Assembly: GCA_910576895.1 (NCBI GenBank)
Contig: CAJTJZ010000051.1
Coordinates: forward strand, 12,375-22,924
Origin: an uncultured Lachnospiraceae bacterium
GTDB lineage: Bacteria; Bacillota; Clostridia; Lachnospirales; Lachnospiraceae
Direction of reading: 5' to 3'
Length of the DNA stretch: 10,550 nt
Position numbers and translations under genes: made by a program. The number at the start of each line of letters is the position of its first letter. The first letter of the stretch is position 1. Positions 1 through 7,320 of the stretch are shown here, in pieces. Under the pieces are notes generated by a model, which did not search any database, was not told the origin of the DNA, and saw only the letters and a program-made list of their open reading frames with translations.

Positions 1-709
1 TCATTTCTGTTTTTGGTACAGTGATAAGCCATACACGTTCTGTCATAGAAGAAATAAGTTCTTGTGAAGTTCCAGATGCTTTCAGTTGTCCATTTTTTAG
101 TAGTAAAATATTTTTAGCAATATATTCTATATCAGATACGATATGAGTGGATAATAATACCATTCGTTCTTCTGCAAGTTCACTGATTAGATTGCGAAAA
201 CGGATTCGCTCATTAGGATCTAAGCCAGCAGTTGGCTCGTCTAAAATTAAAATTTTTGGATTATTTAACATTGCCTGAGCAATTCCCACACGGCGTTTCA
301 TTCCTCCTGATAATTTTTTCATCTTCTTTTTTTTGGCTTTTAGAAGATCAACTTGTTTTAATAATTGTTCTGTTCGCTGTTTTGCAATCATAGGCTGTAA
401 TCCTTTGATGCAGGAAATATACATTAAATAATCATAAACGGTAAAATCAGGATAATATCCAAAATCTTGAGGAAGATATCCTAATAATTGACGATAAGCA
501 CAATCCATAGTAAAGATATCTTGTCCATTCCATGTGATTTGTCCACTTGTAGGTGTTAATAAAGTACAAAGCATCCGCATTAATGTAGTTTTTCCAGCTC
601 CGTTTATTCCTAATAGTCCATAAACTCCATTTGTTAATGTATAAGAGATATGATCAACGACACAAACATCCTGAAATGTTTTTGTTAATTCTGAAATTTT
701 TAATTCCAT
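1..709 (-). CDS. ABC transporter ATP-binding protein (3' end outside window)
   Basis: This is the nucleotide-binding subunit of an ABC transporter, acting on the cytoplasmic face of the membrane to power export or a related process. About 236 residues are visible and the frame is still open at the window edge. All hallmark motifs are present: Walker A GINGAGKT (residues 34-41), Q-loop Gln81, signature LSGGM (133-137), Walker B ILILDEP (153-159) and the switch His189 in STH. The order and spacing match the BcrA/CcmA-like ATPases that pair with ABC-2 type permeases. The start at 709 is preceded by a good GGAGGT site lying inside the end of the upstream membrane-protein gene, which it overlaps by 10 bases, so coupled translation is likely. 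The permease is probably the next gene to the left, outside the window, or the six-helix protein upstream. The substrate cannot be told from the sequence. Confidence 0.93.
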   Translation of the reverse strand, partial: MELKISELTKTFQDVCVVDHISYTLTNGVYGLLGINGAGKTTLMRMLCTLLTPTSGQITWNGQDIFTMDCAYRQLLGYLPQDFGYYPDFTVYDYLMYISCIKGLQPMIAKQRTEQLLKQVDLLKAKKKKMKKLSGGMKRRVGIAQAMLNNPKILILDEPTAGLDPNERIRFRNLISELAEERMVLLSTHIVSDIEYIAKNILLLKNGQLKASGTSQELISSMTERVWLITVPKTEM

Positions 710-1464
710 ATAGAGGTTACCTCCCATAATCTTTTATAATTTTTCTGTCCTTTATAAATGCAAAAGAACAGATAAAAAACAGCAATAATGAATAAACTAT
801 ACCATATTGGTAGTGAAATAGTAGAATATAAATATTGATTTGATATAATTTGTATCCAAAGATAACTCCAAAAAATACATAAAAAAATGGAAAAAATCTC
901 TGAATAATTGTTTTGACTATAAAAACAGCGAAAACAAATACAACAATTTACAATATAGGATAAAAAGAATGGAAGGATAATATCCTGAAGTAACCATCCT
1001 TTTGTTGCTATAATAGCAATAGTAAAACTAAAAAGTAAAAGCAAATCAATAAAAGAAAAGATTAAAATACGAGCAGAATATAATTGTCTTAAGGAATAAT
1101 AAGCAGTACATTCAATCTCAATAGAATAGGAATTTCTATTTTTCCATAGCTCTGGTAGAATTAAAATTGTAAATAATGGTGTAGCAGCTCCAATTGATTT
1201 CTGTAAGTAATCATTATTTTCTGTTGCAGTAAGAATACTCCACAAGATCAGTAAAACGATAGCTTGTAATAACCACCAGCGTTTGTGAATATATTTTCCT
1301 TGCTGATAGAGAAATTCAAAAGAAGATAAATAGTTTTCCGATTCTTGTTTATAAAAGGCAACTTTTGATTTTTCTATTACTTTTTGTAAAGATTCTTTTT
1401 GATAAAGTTCTGTCTTTATAGTACAGAAATGTTTTTTTATTTTCTTATCAGATAATTTTTTCAT
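700..1464 (-). CDS. six-helix membrane protein of ECF sigma/ABC operon
   Basis: This is a 254-residue integral membrane protein of no family I can name. A basic, lysine-rich N-terminal segment of about 63 residues should lie in the cytoplasm. It is followed by about six hydrophobic segments near residues 64-82, 88-104, 130-152, 155-178, 186-206 and 214-238. The start at 1464 is preceded by an AGGAGG site inside the end of the sigma-factor gene, and the two genes share an ATGA overlap (1461-1464). The downstream ABC ATPase overlaps its 3' end. By position it could be an ABC-2-like permease or a membrane regulator that holds the sigma factor inactive. The long cytoplasmic N-terminus directly after a sigma gene is compatible with an anti-sigma role, but I see no zinc-binding HxxxCxxC motif. 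The gene itself is certain; the role is inference. Confidence 0.85.
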   Translation of the reverse strand: MKKLSDKKIKKHFCTIKTELYQKESLQKVIEKSKVAFYKQESENYLSSFEFLYQQGKYIHKRWWLLQAIVLLILWSILTATENNDYLQKSIGAATPLFTILILPELWKNRNSYSIEIECTAYYSLRQLYSARILIFSFIDLLLLFSFTIAIIATKGWLLQDIILPFFLSYIVNCCICFRCFYSQNNYSEIFSIFLCIFWSYLWIQIISNQYLYSTISLPIWYSLFIIAVFYLFFCIYKGQKNYKRLWEVTSIWN

Positions 1465-1976
1465 AGTTCCTCCTTTCCAAAATAAGCAGATAATAATTTC
1501 CTTGCTCTGTTAATTCTATATTTCACTAAAGATAAAGTGATGCCTAAGATATGGGCAATATCCTTTTGTTTTTGCTCTTGTATGAAATATAGGATAGCAA
1601 CGACTCGTATTTCCTTTGGCAGGCTAGAAAGAGCCCTTTTTATGTCAAGCCATTCTTCCAAAGAATTTTCATAAATATCTTGTTCTTTTGGCAATTCCTC
1701 TAATGGAATTTCTCTTTTTTTTCGATAGAAATCATGACATAAATTAGCAGCAATAACATATAAAAAATTTCCTGCTTTTCCATAATGATGATATTGTTTT
1801 AAATTTTCAAAAAATCGGACAAAGGTTTCCTGTGTTAGATCTTCTGCATAACTAGGATCAGAACTATGAATGCGGCAATAGGTTAATATTTGCGGATAAT
1901 ATTTTTTTACAAAAATATCAAATGCATTTTCATCGCCTTTATGCATTTTTTGTATTAACAGGAAATCAGTGTTCAT
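1461..1976 (-). CDS. ECF-type RNA polymerase sigma factor
   Basis: This is a 171-residue alternative sigma factor with only regions 2 and 4, as in extracytoplasmic-function sigmas. Region 2 spans about residues 9-90 and contains the core-binding DLTQETFVRF stretch (46-55). Region 4 spans about 115-163, with the LPKEIRVVAIL start and a helix-turn-helix around QKDIAHILGITLSLVKYRINRARKLL. It should direct RNA polymerase to a small regulon, probably including its own operon. The start at 1976 has an AAAGGAG site seven bases upstream. It overlaps the membrane protein gene by four bases (ATGA), and an ABC ATPase follows, an arrangement seen in Clostridia where a sigma factor controls an adjacent transporter, often in a response to cell-envelope stress or antimicrobial peptides. 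I could not identify a convincing promoter on this strand between 1977 and 2090. Confidence 0.93.
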   Translation of the reverse strand: MNTDFLLIQKMHKGDENAFDIFVKKYYPQILTYCRIHSSDPSYAEDLTQETFVRFFENLKQYHHYGKAGNFLYVIAANLCHDFYRKKREIPLEELPKEQDIYENSLEEWLDIKRALSSLPKEIRVVAILYFIQEQKQKDIAHILGITLSLVKYRINRARKLLSAYFGKEEL

Positions 1977-2091
1977 AACAAACTCCTTTCTTTTTTTATA
2001 GTTAAAAAATGCTCTTTCTTTTAATATAACGATTTAAGATATGAAAAAGATAGGAAAATTTTTAAAGAAAAGGGAAAAAGTGAATATTTAC

Positions 2092-2120
2092 TTGAAAAGT
2101 TATTAAAAAGTCATTATAAT
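2092..2120 (+). promoter_or_regulatory. sigma-A promoter of serS
   Basis: A -35 box TTGAAA (2092-2097) and a perfect -10 box TATAAT (2115-2120) are separated by 17 bp. Transcription should begin near 2127, giving a leader of about 39 nt before the serS start. That is too short for a T-box, so this synthetase gene does not seem to be controlled by uncharged-tRNA sensing here. Confidence 0.8.
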
Positions 2121-2165
2121 AAAAAATTATAATTTATTTATTAAAGAAGGGAAAAGGAAAAGACA

Positions 2166-3452
2166 ATGTTAGATTTAAAATTTTTAAGGGAAAATCCAGA
2201 AATCGTAAAACAGAATATCAAAAATAAATTTCAAGATGAGAAGCTTCCATTAGTAGATGAAGTGATTGCTCTTGATTTAGAAGCAAGAAAATCACAACAA
2301 GAAGCGGATAATCTTCGTGCAAATAGAAAGAAAATTTCAAAACAAATTGGTGCATTTATGGGGCAGGGAAAGAAGGAAGAAGCAGAAGCATTAAAAGCAG
2401 AAGTAAATAAAAATGCTGATCGTTTGCAAGAACTGGAAAAAAGAGAAACAGAACTTCAAGAAAAAATTATAAAAATTATGATGGTAATTCCAAATATTAT
2501 TGATCCAAGTGTTCCTATTGGTAAAAATGATGAAGAAAATGTAGAAATTGAAAAATTTGGTGAACCGGTAGTTCCAGATTTTGAAGTGCCATATCATACA
2601 GAGATTATGGAGCGTTTTCAAGGAATTGATTTAGATGCTGCTGCAAAAGTAGCAGGAAATGGATTTTATTATTTTATGGGAGATATTGCAAGATTACATT
2701 CTGCTGTGATTGCTTATGCTAGAGATTTTATGATTAATCGTGGTTTTACTTATTGTGTACCTCCATTTATGATTCGCAGTAATGTAGTTACAGGAGTAAT
2801 GAGTTTTGCAGAAATGGATGCTATGATGTATAAAATAGAAGGGGAAGATTTATATTTAATTGGTACAAGTGAACATTCTATGATTGGAAAATTTATTGAT
2901 ACTATTCTTGAGGAAGAAACGCTTCCATATACTTTAACAAGCTATTCGCCATGTTTTCGTAAGGAAAAAGGTGCACATGGTATTGAAGAACGTGGTGTTT
3001 ATCGTATTCATCAATTTGAAAAACAAGAAATGATTGTTGTCTGTAAACCAGAAGAAAGTATGGTTTGGTTTGATAATTTATGGAAGAATACCGTTGATTT
3101 ATTTCGTTCTTTAGATATTCCTGTGCGAACCTTAGAATGCTGTTCTGGCGATTTAGCCGATTTAAAGGTAAAATCAATTGATGTAGAAGCATGGTCACCA
3201 CGACAAAAGAAATATTTTGAGGTGGGAAGCTGTTCTAATTTAGGAGATGCACAGGCAAGAAGATTAAAAATTCGTGTAAGAAATGAAAAAGGAGAAAAAT
3301 ATTTTGCACATACTTTAAATAACACAGTGGTTGCTCCACCACGTATGTTGATTGCATTTTTGGAAAATAATCTGCAAGCAGATGGAAGTATTAAAATTCC
3401 AGAAGTGTTGCAACCGTATATGGGTAATATGACAGAAATTCGTGAAAAATAA
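2166..3452 (+). CDS. serS: seryl-tRNA synthetase, atypical motif set
   Basis: This class II synthetase charges tRNA-Ser with serine in the cytoplasm. At 428 residues it has the normal length. An N-terminal antiparallel coiled-coil arm (about residues 30-105), which grips the tRNA long arm, is followed by the catalytic core. Visible motifs are VPP (198-200), TSEH (234-237), motif 2 around FRKEKGAHG..ERGVYRIHQFEK (264-286), SCSNLGDAQARR (355-366) and motif 3 around TLNNTVVAPPRMLIAFLENN (383-402). Usual bacterial enzymes read TAE at the TSEH position and TLNGSGLAVGR in motif 3. The residues here are nearer to archaeal and eukaryotic SerRS (TSEH, FRKE.G.HG, TLN.T) or to a divergent clostridial type. 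The start has an AAGGAAAAG site and a consensus promoter upstream, and a terminator follows. The adenylation core looks intact, so it is probably a working SerRS. Whether it is the only serS in the genome cannot be seen. Confidence 0.93.
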   Translation: MLDLKFLRENPEIVKQNIKNKFQDEKLPLVDEVIALDLEARKSQQEADNLRANRKKISKQIGAFMGQGKKEEAEALKAEVNKNADRLQELEKRETELQEKIIKIMMVIPNIIDPSVPIGKNDEENVEIEKFGEPVVPDFEVPYHTEIMERFQGIDLDAAAKVAGNGFYYFMGDIARLHSAVIAYARDFMINRGFTYCVPPFMIRSNVVTGVMSFAEMDAMMYKIEGEDLYLIGTSEHSMIGKFIDTILEEETLPYTLTSYSPCFRKEKGAHGIEERGVYRIHQFEKQEMIVVCKPEESMVWFDNLWKNTVDLFRSLDIPVRTLECCSGDLADLKVKSIDVEAWSPRQKKYFEVGSCSNLGDAQARRLKIRVRNEKGEKYFAHTLNNTVVAPPRMLIAFLENNLQADGSIKIPEVLQPYMGNMTEIREK

Positions 3453-3464
3453 AAAGATGTATGA

Positions 3465-3507
3465 AAAATTAGGCTTCCATAGCAAATATTATTGGAAGCC
3501 TAATTTT
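3465..3507. terminator. bidirectional intrinsic terminator between serS and the GGGtGRT gene
   Basis: A perfect 15-bp stem pairs 3465-3479 with 3493-3507 around a 13-nt loop. The GC-containing core is TTAGGCTTCCA/TGGAAGCCTAA, and the outer stem is AAAA on the left and TTTT on the right, so it has a U-run when read from either side. It lies 12 bases after the serS stop and about 30 bases after the stop of the convergent GGGtGRT gene, so it should end both transcripts. Confidence 0.9.
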
Positions 3508-3514
3508 ATGTTAG

Positions 3515-3532
3515 ATTAATACTAGTATTAAT
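3515..3532. repeat. 18-bp perfect palindrome
   Basis: ATTAATACTAGTATTAAT is a perfect dyad with 9-base arms and no spacer. It sits between the stop of the minus-strand GGGtGRT gene (3538) and the shared terminator. It may be an extra RNA hairpin at the end of the minus-strand mRNA, a protein-binding dyad, or chance in AT-rich sequence. Confidence 0.5.
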
Positions 3533-3537
3533 TATTT

Positions 3538-4548
3538 TTAGAATTTCCCAGCCTTTGCAGCTTCTTCAATGGCAACCGCAACCGCAACCGTAGCTCCAAC
3601 CATTGGATTATTTCCCATACCAATTAGTCCCATCATTTCTACATGGGCTGGTACAGAAGAAGAACCAGCAAATTGTGCATCAGAATGCATACGACCCATA
3701 GTATCTGTCATACCATAAGAAGCTGGGCCAGCAGCCATATTATCTGGATGAAGAGTACGTCCTGTACCACCACCAGATGCTACAGAGAAATATTTCTTTC
3801 CTTGTTCTAAGCATTCTTTTTTATAAGTACCTGCAACTGGATGTTGGAAACGTGTTGGGTTTGTAGAATTTCCTGTAATGGAAACATCAACACCTTCCTT
3901 ATGCATAATAGCAACACCTTCACAGACATCATTTGCACCATAGCAATTTACTTTTGCACGAAGTCCTTCCGAATAGGATTTGCGGAATACTTCTTTTACT
4001 TCATTTTTATATGGATCGTATTCTGTTTCTACAAAAGTAAATCCATTAATTCTGGAAATAATCTGTGCAGCATCTTTTCCAAGTCCATTTAAGATAACAC
4101 GCAATGGCTTTGTACGAACTTTATTTGCTTTTTCCGCAATGCCGATCGCACCTTCAGCAGCAGCGAAAGATTCATGTCCAGCTAAGAAGCAGAAACATTC
4201 TGTTTCTTCCTCTAAAAGCATTTTGCCAAGATTTCCATGTCCAAGACCTACTTTACGAGTATCAGCAACAGAACCCGGAATACAAAAAGCTTGAAGGCCT
4301 TCGCCAATTGCAGCAGCAGCATCGGCAGCTCGTTTGCATCCTTTTTTAATAGCAATTGCAGCACCTACTGTATAAGCCCAGCAAGCATTTTCAAAACAGA
4401 TTGGTTGGATTTTTTTTACTTGATCATAAACATCAAGTCCTGCGTCCTTTGTGATTTTTTCAGCATCTTCAATGGAAGCAATTCCGTAGCTTTGAAGCAC
4501 GCCATTGATTTTGTCAATTCTTCTCTCATATGATTCAAATAAAGCCAT
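3538..4548 (-). CDS. GGGtGRT-family protein
   Basis: This 336-residue protein carries the motif that names the GGGtGRT family: SGGGTGRT at residues 258-265, followed by the conserved LHPDNMAAGPASYGMTDTMGRMH stretch. The family is found mainly in anaerobic Firmicutes and its biochemical function is unknown. It looks soluble, with no signal peptide or membrane helix. It is rich in glycine, alanine and small residues, and has nine or so cysteines (for example 51, 56, 71, 89, 118, 120, 202, 209), which would suit a partner of an iron-sulfur carrier. The start at 4548 follows a strong AAGGAGG site. Only 14 bases separate it from the upstream NifU-like gene, so the two are surely one operon. Their repeated co-occurrence suggests that the scaffold protein supplies or matures a cluster for this protein, but that is inference. 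Confidence 0.93.
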   Translation of the reverse strand: MALFESYERRIDKINGVLQSYGIASIEDAEKITKDAGLDVYDQVKKIQPICFENACWAYTVGAAIAIKKGCKRAADAAAAIGEGLQAFCIPGSVADTRKVGLGHGNLGKMLLEEETECFCFLAGHESFAAAEGAIGIAEKANKVRTKPLRVILNGLGKDAAQIISRINGFTFVETEYDPYKNEVKEVFRKSYSEGLRAKVNCYGANDVCEGVAIMHKEGVDVSITGNSTNPTRFQHPVAGTYKKECLEQGKKYFSVASGGGTGRTLHPDNMAAGPASYGMTDTMGRMHSDAQFAGSSSVPAHVEMMGLIGMGNNPMVGATVAVAVAIEEAAKAGKF

Positions 4549-4562
4549 TCTTCCTTACCTCC

Positions 4563-5267
4563 TTATTTAATTTCTTGATCTGTTCTAGGATCGATGATCT
4601 TGACTGCATCTGCAACACGACCATACTGGCCACAAGCTTTTTCATATGCGGTATTTGGATCATCACCTTTTTTGATAAAATCTGTCATTTTACCAAGACT
4701 GACAAATTTATAACCAATAATCATATCATCAGCATCTAATGCAATACCAGTAACATAGCCTTCTGCCATTTCAAGATAACGAGGACCTTTCTTTAAAGTG
4801 CCATACATAGTACCAACTTGGGAACGAAGACCTTTGCCAAGATCTTCAAGTCCAGCACCAATTGGAAGACCATCTTCGGAAAAAGCAGATTGTGTACGTC
4901 CATATACAATCTGAAGAAATAGCTCTCTCATTGCTGTATTGATAGCATCACATACGAGATCAGTATTTAATGCTTCCATTACTGTTCTGCCCGGCAAGAT
5001 TTCTGAAGCCATAGCAGCGGAATGTGTCATACCAGAACAGCCAATTGTTTCAACAAGTGCTTCTTGAATAATTCCTTCCTTTACATTTAAGGTCAGTTTA
5101 CAAGCACCCTGTTGAGGTGCACACCAGCCAATACCGTGTGTTAAGCCGGAAATATCTTTTACTTCTTTTGCTTTTACCCATTTTGCCTCCTCTGGGATTG
5201 GTGCACAACCATGGTTTACACCTTGGGCAACGGGGCACATACTTTCTACTTCCTGTGAATAAATCAT
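4563..5267 (-). CDS. NifU-like iron-sulfur cluster scaffold protein
   Basis: This 234-residue protein matches the NifU N-terminal/IscU scaffold family, on which Fe-S clusters are built before transfer. The clearest signature is TIGCSGMTHSAAMASEILPGRTVMEAL (about residues 74-100), equivalent to the GCA.A.AS.S motif of NifU. Cys49, Cys77 and Cys106 are candidate ligands. It differs from IscU in a cysteine-bearing N-terminal extension (Cys11 and Cys21) and in a C-terminal part of about 115 residues after Cys106. I place the start at 5267 because an AAAGGAGT site lies seven bases upstream. The open frame continues upstream to 5327, but that extension has no good ribosome binding site. It is the first gene of an operon with the GGGtGRT-family gene and is probably dedicated to it rather than a general scaffold. 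I found no clear promoter in front of it. Confidence 0.9.
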   Translation of the reverse strand: MIYSQEVESMCPVAQGVNHGCAPIPEEAKWVKAKEVKDISGLTHGIGWCAPQQGACKLTLNVKEGIIQEALVETIGCSGMTHSAAMASEILPGRTVMEALNTDLVCDAINTAMRELFLQIVYGRTQSAFSEDGLPIGAGLEDLGKGLRSQVGTMYGTLKKGPRYLEMAEGYVTGIALDADDMIIGYKFVSLGKMTDFIKKGDDPNTAYEKACGQYGRVADAVKIIDPRTDQEIK

Positions 5268-5746
5268 GTTGAGACTCCTTTCGATATTCATTTTTTTCGC
5301 ATAGCAAAAATTAAGGAATTTTTCCAAGATACGGAAAGTACCCTTTACAATTTTTACCTGTCTACTCTATTTTCGCACAAAAATATAAAATAGTCCATAC
5401 TTTTCTTGAAATTTTTTAGATATTTTGTTAAATTTCGATGAAATTAGCTTTATTTTAAACTAGTTTACAAGAAAATAGCAAAAATTTGTTAAATAAAAGT
5501 ATATTTAATATAATATGCATTAGATTGTTTTTACTTTCTGTGCAATCAGTATATTCCTATAATGCTTATAAGGTATTCCTTCACTATTGCAGTTAAATTT
5601 TTATTGCTAGGTAGCGTAAAAATAAAATAAGTGGATACTGAAAATTCAGAGGAAATGAAAAGGGTTGTATAAAATATAAAGCGATATAAATAAGCTTGAA
5701 AGAATAGTAATATTATTAGAAAATTGTGTATATGTATTTATTATAT
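5268..5746. other. gene-free region, about 480 bp
   Basis: This AT-rich interval separates the NifU-like gene (reading left) from the end of the DUF5688-type gene. It must contain the promoter of the NifU-like/GGGtGRT operon, but none stands out; a TATATT near 5374-5379 (minus strand) lacks a good -35. A small hairpin AATTTC-GAT-GAAATT lies near 5430-5445. On the plus strand a TATAAT (5558-5563) has no recognisable -35. No coding frame with a ribosome binding site, tRNA or obvious terminator was found. Confidence 0.6.
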
Positions 5747-6787
5747 CTATAATTTTATAATTTTTTCTTCTTTTTGAGAATAATAATAGACAAAATCAGA
5801 TAAAAATTCTTCTTTTGGTAATTGTGTTCGATTCACAAGCTGCACCATATCTTCCAAGTTCTCTTTTTCAAAGGAACGTTTTGCTGGAATTAAAATAAAT
5901 TCATGAATAGAACTTGGAAGAAGATAAAGATCACAATGAACACTTTGTGAAAAATCACGAAGGATATCTTTATAAATCACGGAGGTTGCTCCATAAATAT
6001 TTTGCGTATTTGTAAGTACATACATTTCCATTTTACCTAATTCTCTGTTTTGTTCTTCTATAGCAGATTCTATTTTAAATTTCTCTATTTCTTCTAATTG
6101 TGCTATTTCTATGTTTTTTTGTTCTTCTTTATTGGAAATTTTTGATTTTCTTTCAAAATTTTTCATTTCTATTTGTTGCATTTCATCTAACATTATTTTT
6201 CCAAGCATTTCACGCATAGTATAAATTGCTGGTGGTAGATATTTTTTTGTATTTTCATCTGCAAATTTTGCTAATGTAGTTGTATCAATATTCCATAATG
6301 ACATCATATGATTTGTAATCTGGATGGTGGCTTGTTCTTTATTTGTCATTTTGTCAAGAAGAATATGAAATGTGATAGCTAAATCTAAAAATGGAACACT
6401 TGGACATTTTTTAAGTAGTTCTTCATTTTTTTCTTTGTTTATAAGGCGATAGATAATTCTTGGCATAGCGTATTCATAAGATAAATCTACATTTTGGCAA
6501 ATATCACAAGTTAATGCTTCCTGATATTTACTTAAAATATACTTTGCAGCAGTATCTATGTCTTTTTCTTTATTGATTTTGTAAAAATTTTTATCTAAAT
6601 AAATCGTTGGACAAATAGTTTCCATACCTTTTCTTATAATAATACCATCTAACCAAACATCATTATTTTTTCTGACATGATTTTGATATAAAGTATAATC
6701 TTTACCTAGTAATTCTTCTAATCGTGCCTTTACCTTTTTAAAAAACTCTTCATAACTTCCTATTTCTATATTTTTTTCTACTTTCAT
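5747..6787 (-). CDS. DUF5688-type protein of unknown function
   Basis: This 346-residue soluble protein resembles the DUF5688 family, seen mostly in Lachnospiraceae and of unknown function. Features that fit are the N-terminal YEEFFKKVKARLEELLG segment, the PTIYLDKNFY stretch near residue 60, and a C-terminal half with YVLTNTQNIYGATSVIYKD, LLPSSIHEFILIP and LVNRTQLPKEEFLSDFVYYY. A charged, Glu/Lys-rich helical stretch (about residues 210-255) may form a coiled coil. The start at 6787 has a strong AAGGAGG site; the 46-codon upstream extension of the frame has none and is excluded. The C-terminal part looks like a domain that would report on expressed antigen-like or mobile-region proteins in other genomes, but no catalytic motif is recognisable. 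It appears to be a single-gene unit with no clear terminator. Confidence 0.8.
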   Translation of the reverse strand: MKVEKNIEIGSYEEFFKKVKARLEELLGKDYTLYQNHVRKNNDVWLDGIIIRKGMETICPTIYLDKNFYKINKEKDIDTAAKYILSKYQEALTCDICQNVDLSYEYAMPRIIYRLINKEKNEELLKKCPSVPFLDLAITFHILLDKMTNKEQATIQITNHMMSLWNIDTTTLAKFADENTKKYLPPAIYTMREMLGKIMLDEMQQIEMKNFERKSKISNKEEQKNIEIAQLEEIEKFKIESAIEEQNRELGKMEMYVLTNTQNIYGATSVIYKDILRDFSQSVHCDLYLLPSSIHEFILIPAKRSFEKENLEDMVQLVNRTQLPKEEFLSDFVYYYSQKEEKIIKL

Positions 6788-6896
6788 AAAGTTCCTCCTT
6801 GTTTTTTCTAATTTATCAATGTAAAAATAGCAAATAAAAAGATATCCTTTCTTAGATAACAAGCAACTATAAGTTCTGTTATTCTCCATTTGTCTT

Positions 6897-6925
6897 TTTC
6901 TAAAAATTGTTCTGAATCTGGTCAA
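6897..6925 (-). promoter_or_regulatory. possible promoter of the DUF5688-type gene
   Basis: On the minus strand TTGACC (6925-6920) and TAGAAA (6902-6897) are spaced 17 bp apart. The -35 is good and the -10 is mediocre. It would give a leader of about 100 nt before the start at 6787. Other weak AT-rich -10 candidates lie closer to the gene, so this is tentative. Confidence 0.3.
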
Positions 6926-6960
6926 GAATAAAAAAGAAACTTACTGATTTTACTGAAATA

Positions 6961-7106
6961 TAGACATAATAGAAATTATAAGAATATAATTATTTTTATA
7001 CTGATTTTTAAATTTTTCATTGATAGAGGCATTATAACAAGCATTCTAAAAAGCTGCAAGTAGAAAAAAGAAGAATAAGTTTGTGAAAATTTCACAAAAA
7101 TTTTTT
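6961..7106 (+). ncRNA. possible small RNA unit (promoter plus terminator, no ORF)
   Basis: A promoter-like pair TAGACA (6961-6966) and TATAAT (6985-6990) with an 18-bp spacer is followed about 90 bp later by a terminator-like hairpin. The hairpin pairs TTTGTGAAA (7080-7088) with TTTCACAAA (7090-7098) around a single-base centre (eight pairs with a 3-nt loop in RNA), followed by AATTTTTT. A transcript of about 110 nt starting near 6997 would carry no plausible coding frame. The stem is AT-rich and the surrounding DNA is very AT-rich, so chance is a real alternative. Confidence 0.3.
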
Positions 7107-7272
7107 ATAGATATAGTTTTAATAAAAAAGCAGAAATTTAAAAGATAGATTAAATGGATAAAAATATTAGGAAGAAATTGTGAAAGTATACATATTTTTA
7201 AGGAAAGATAGAAAATAAGGAGAAAATATAAAAATAAATTCATCTATTGAGCTATTTATTGAAGTAAATTTC

Positions 7273-7301
7273 TTGACAAAGTTCAGGAAGTTTTTTATCA
7301 T
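7273..7301 (+). promoter_or_regulatory. near-consensus sigma-A promoter of the signalling operon
   Basis: A perfect TTGACA (7273-7278) and TATCAT (7296-7301) are separated by exactly 17 bp. This is the best promoter match between 6926 and 7620. A start near 7308 would give a 5' leader of about 310 nt that contains the whole hairpin array before the HD-GYP gene. Confidence 0.7.
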
Positions 7302-7320
7302 TAAAGTTAGCTTTTGATAT

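Noticed and set aside
2121..2165. T-box leader for serS
   Set aside because: The predicted leader is only about 39 nt and has no T-box sequence or specifier stem.
3841..4739. Plus-strand open frames opposite the GGGtGRT and NifU-like genes
   Set aside because: They are shadows of well-supported minus-strand genes, with no ribosome binding sites and low-complexity composition.
5268..5327. N-terminal extension of the NifU-like protein
   Set aside because: An AAAGGAGT site sits at the proper distance before the internal ATG at 5267, while the extension has no ribosome binding site and does not resemble the family.
6788..6925. 46-residue N-terminal extension of the DUF5688-type protein
   Set aside because: A strong AAGGAGG site precedes the internal ATG at 6787; the extension is intergenic-like sequence.
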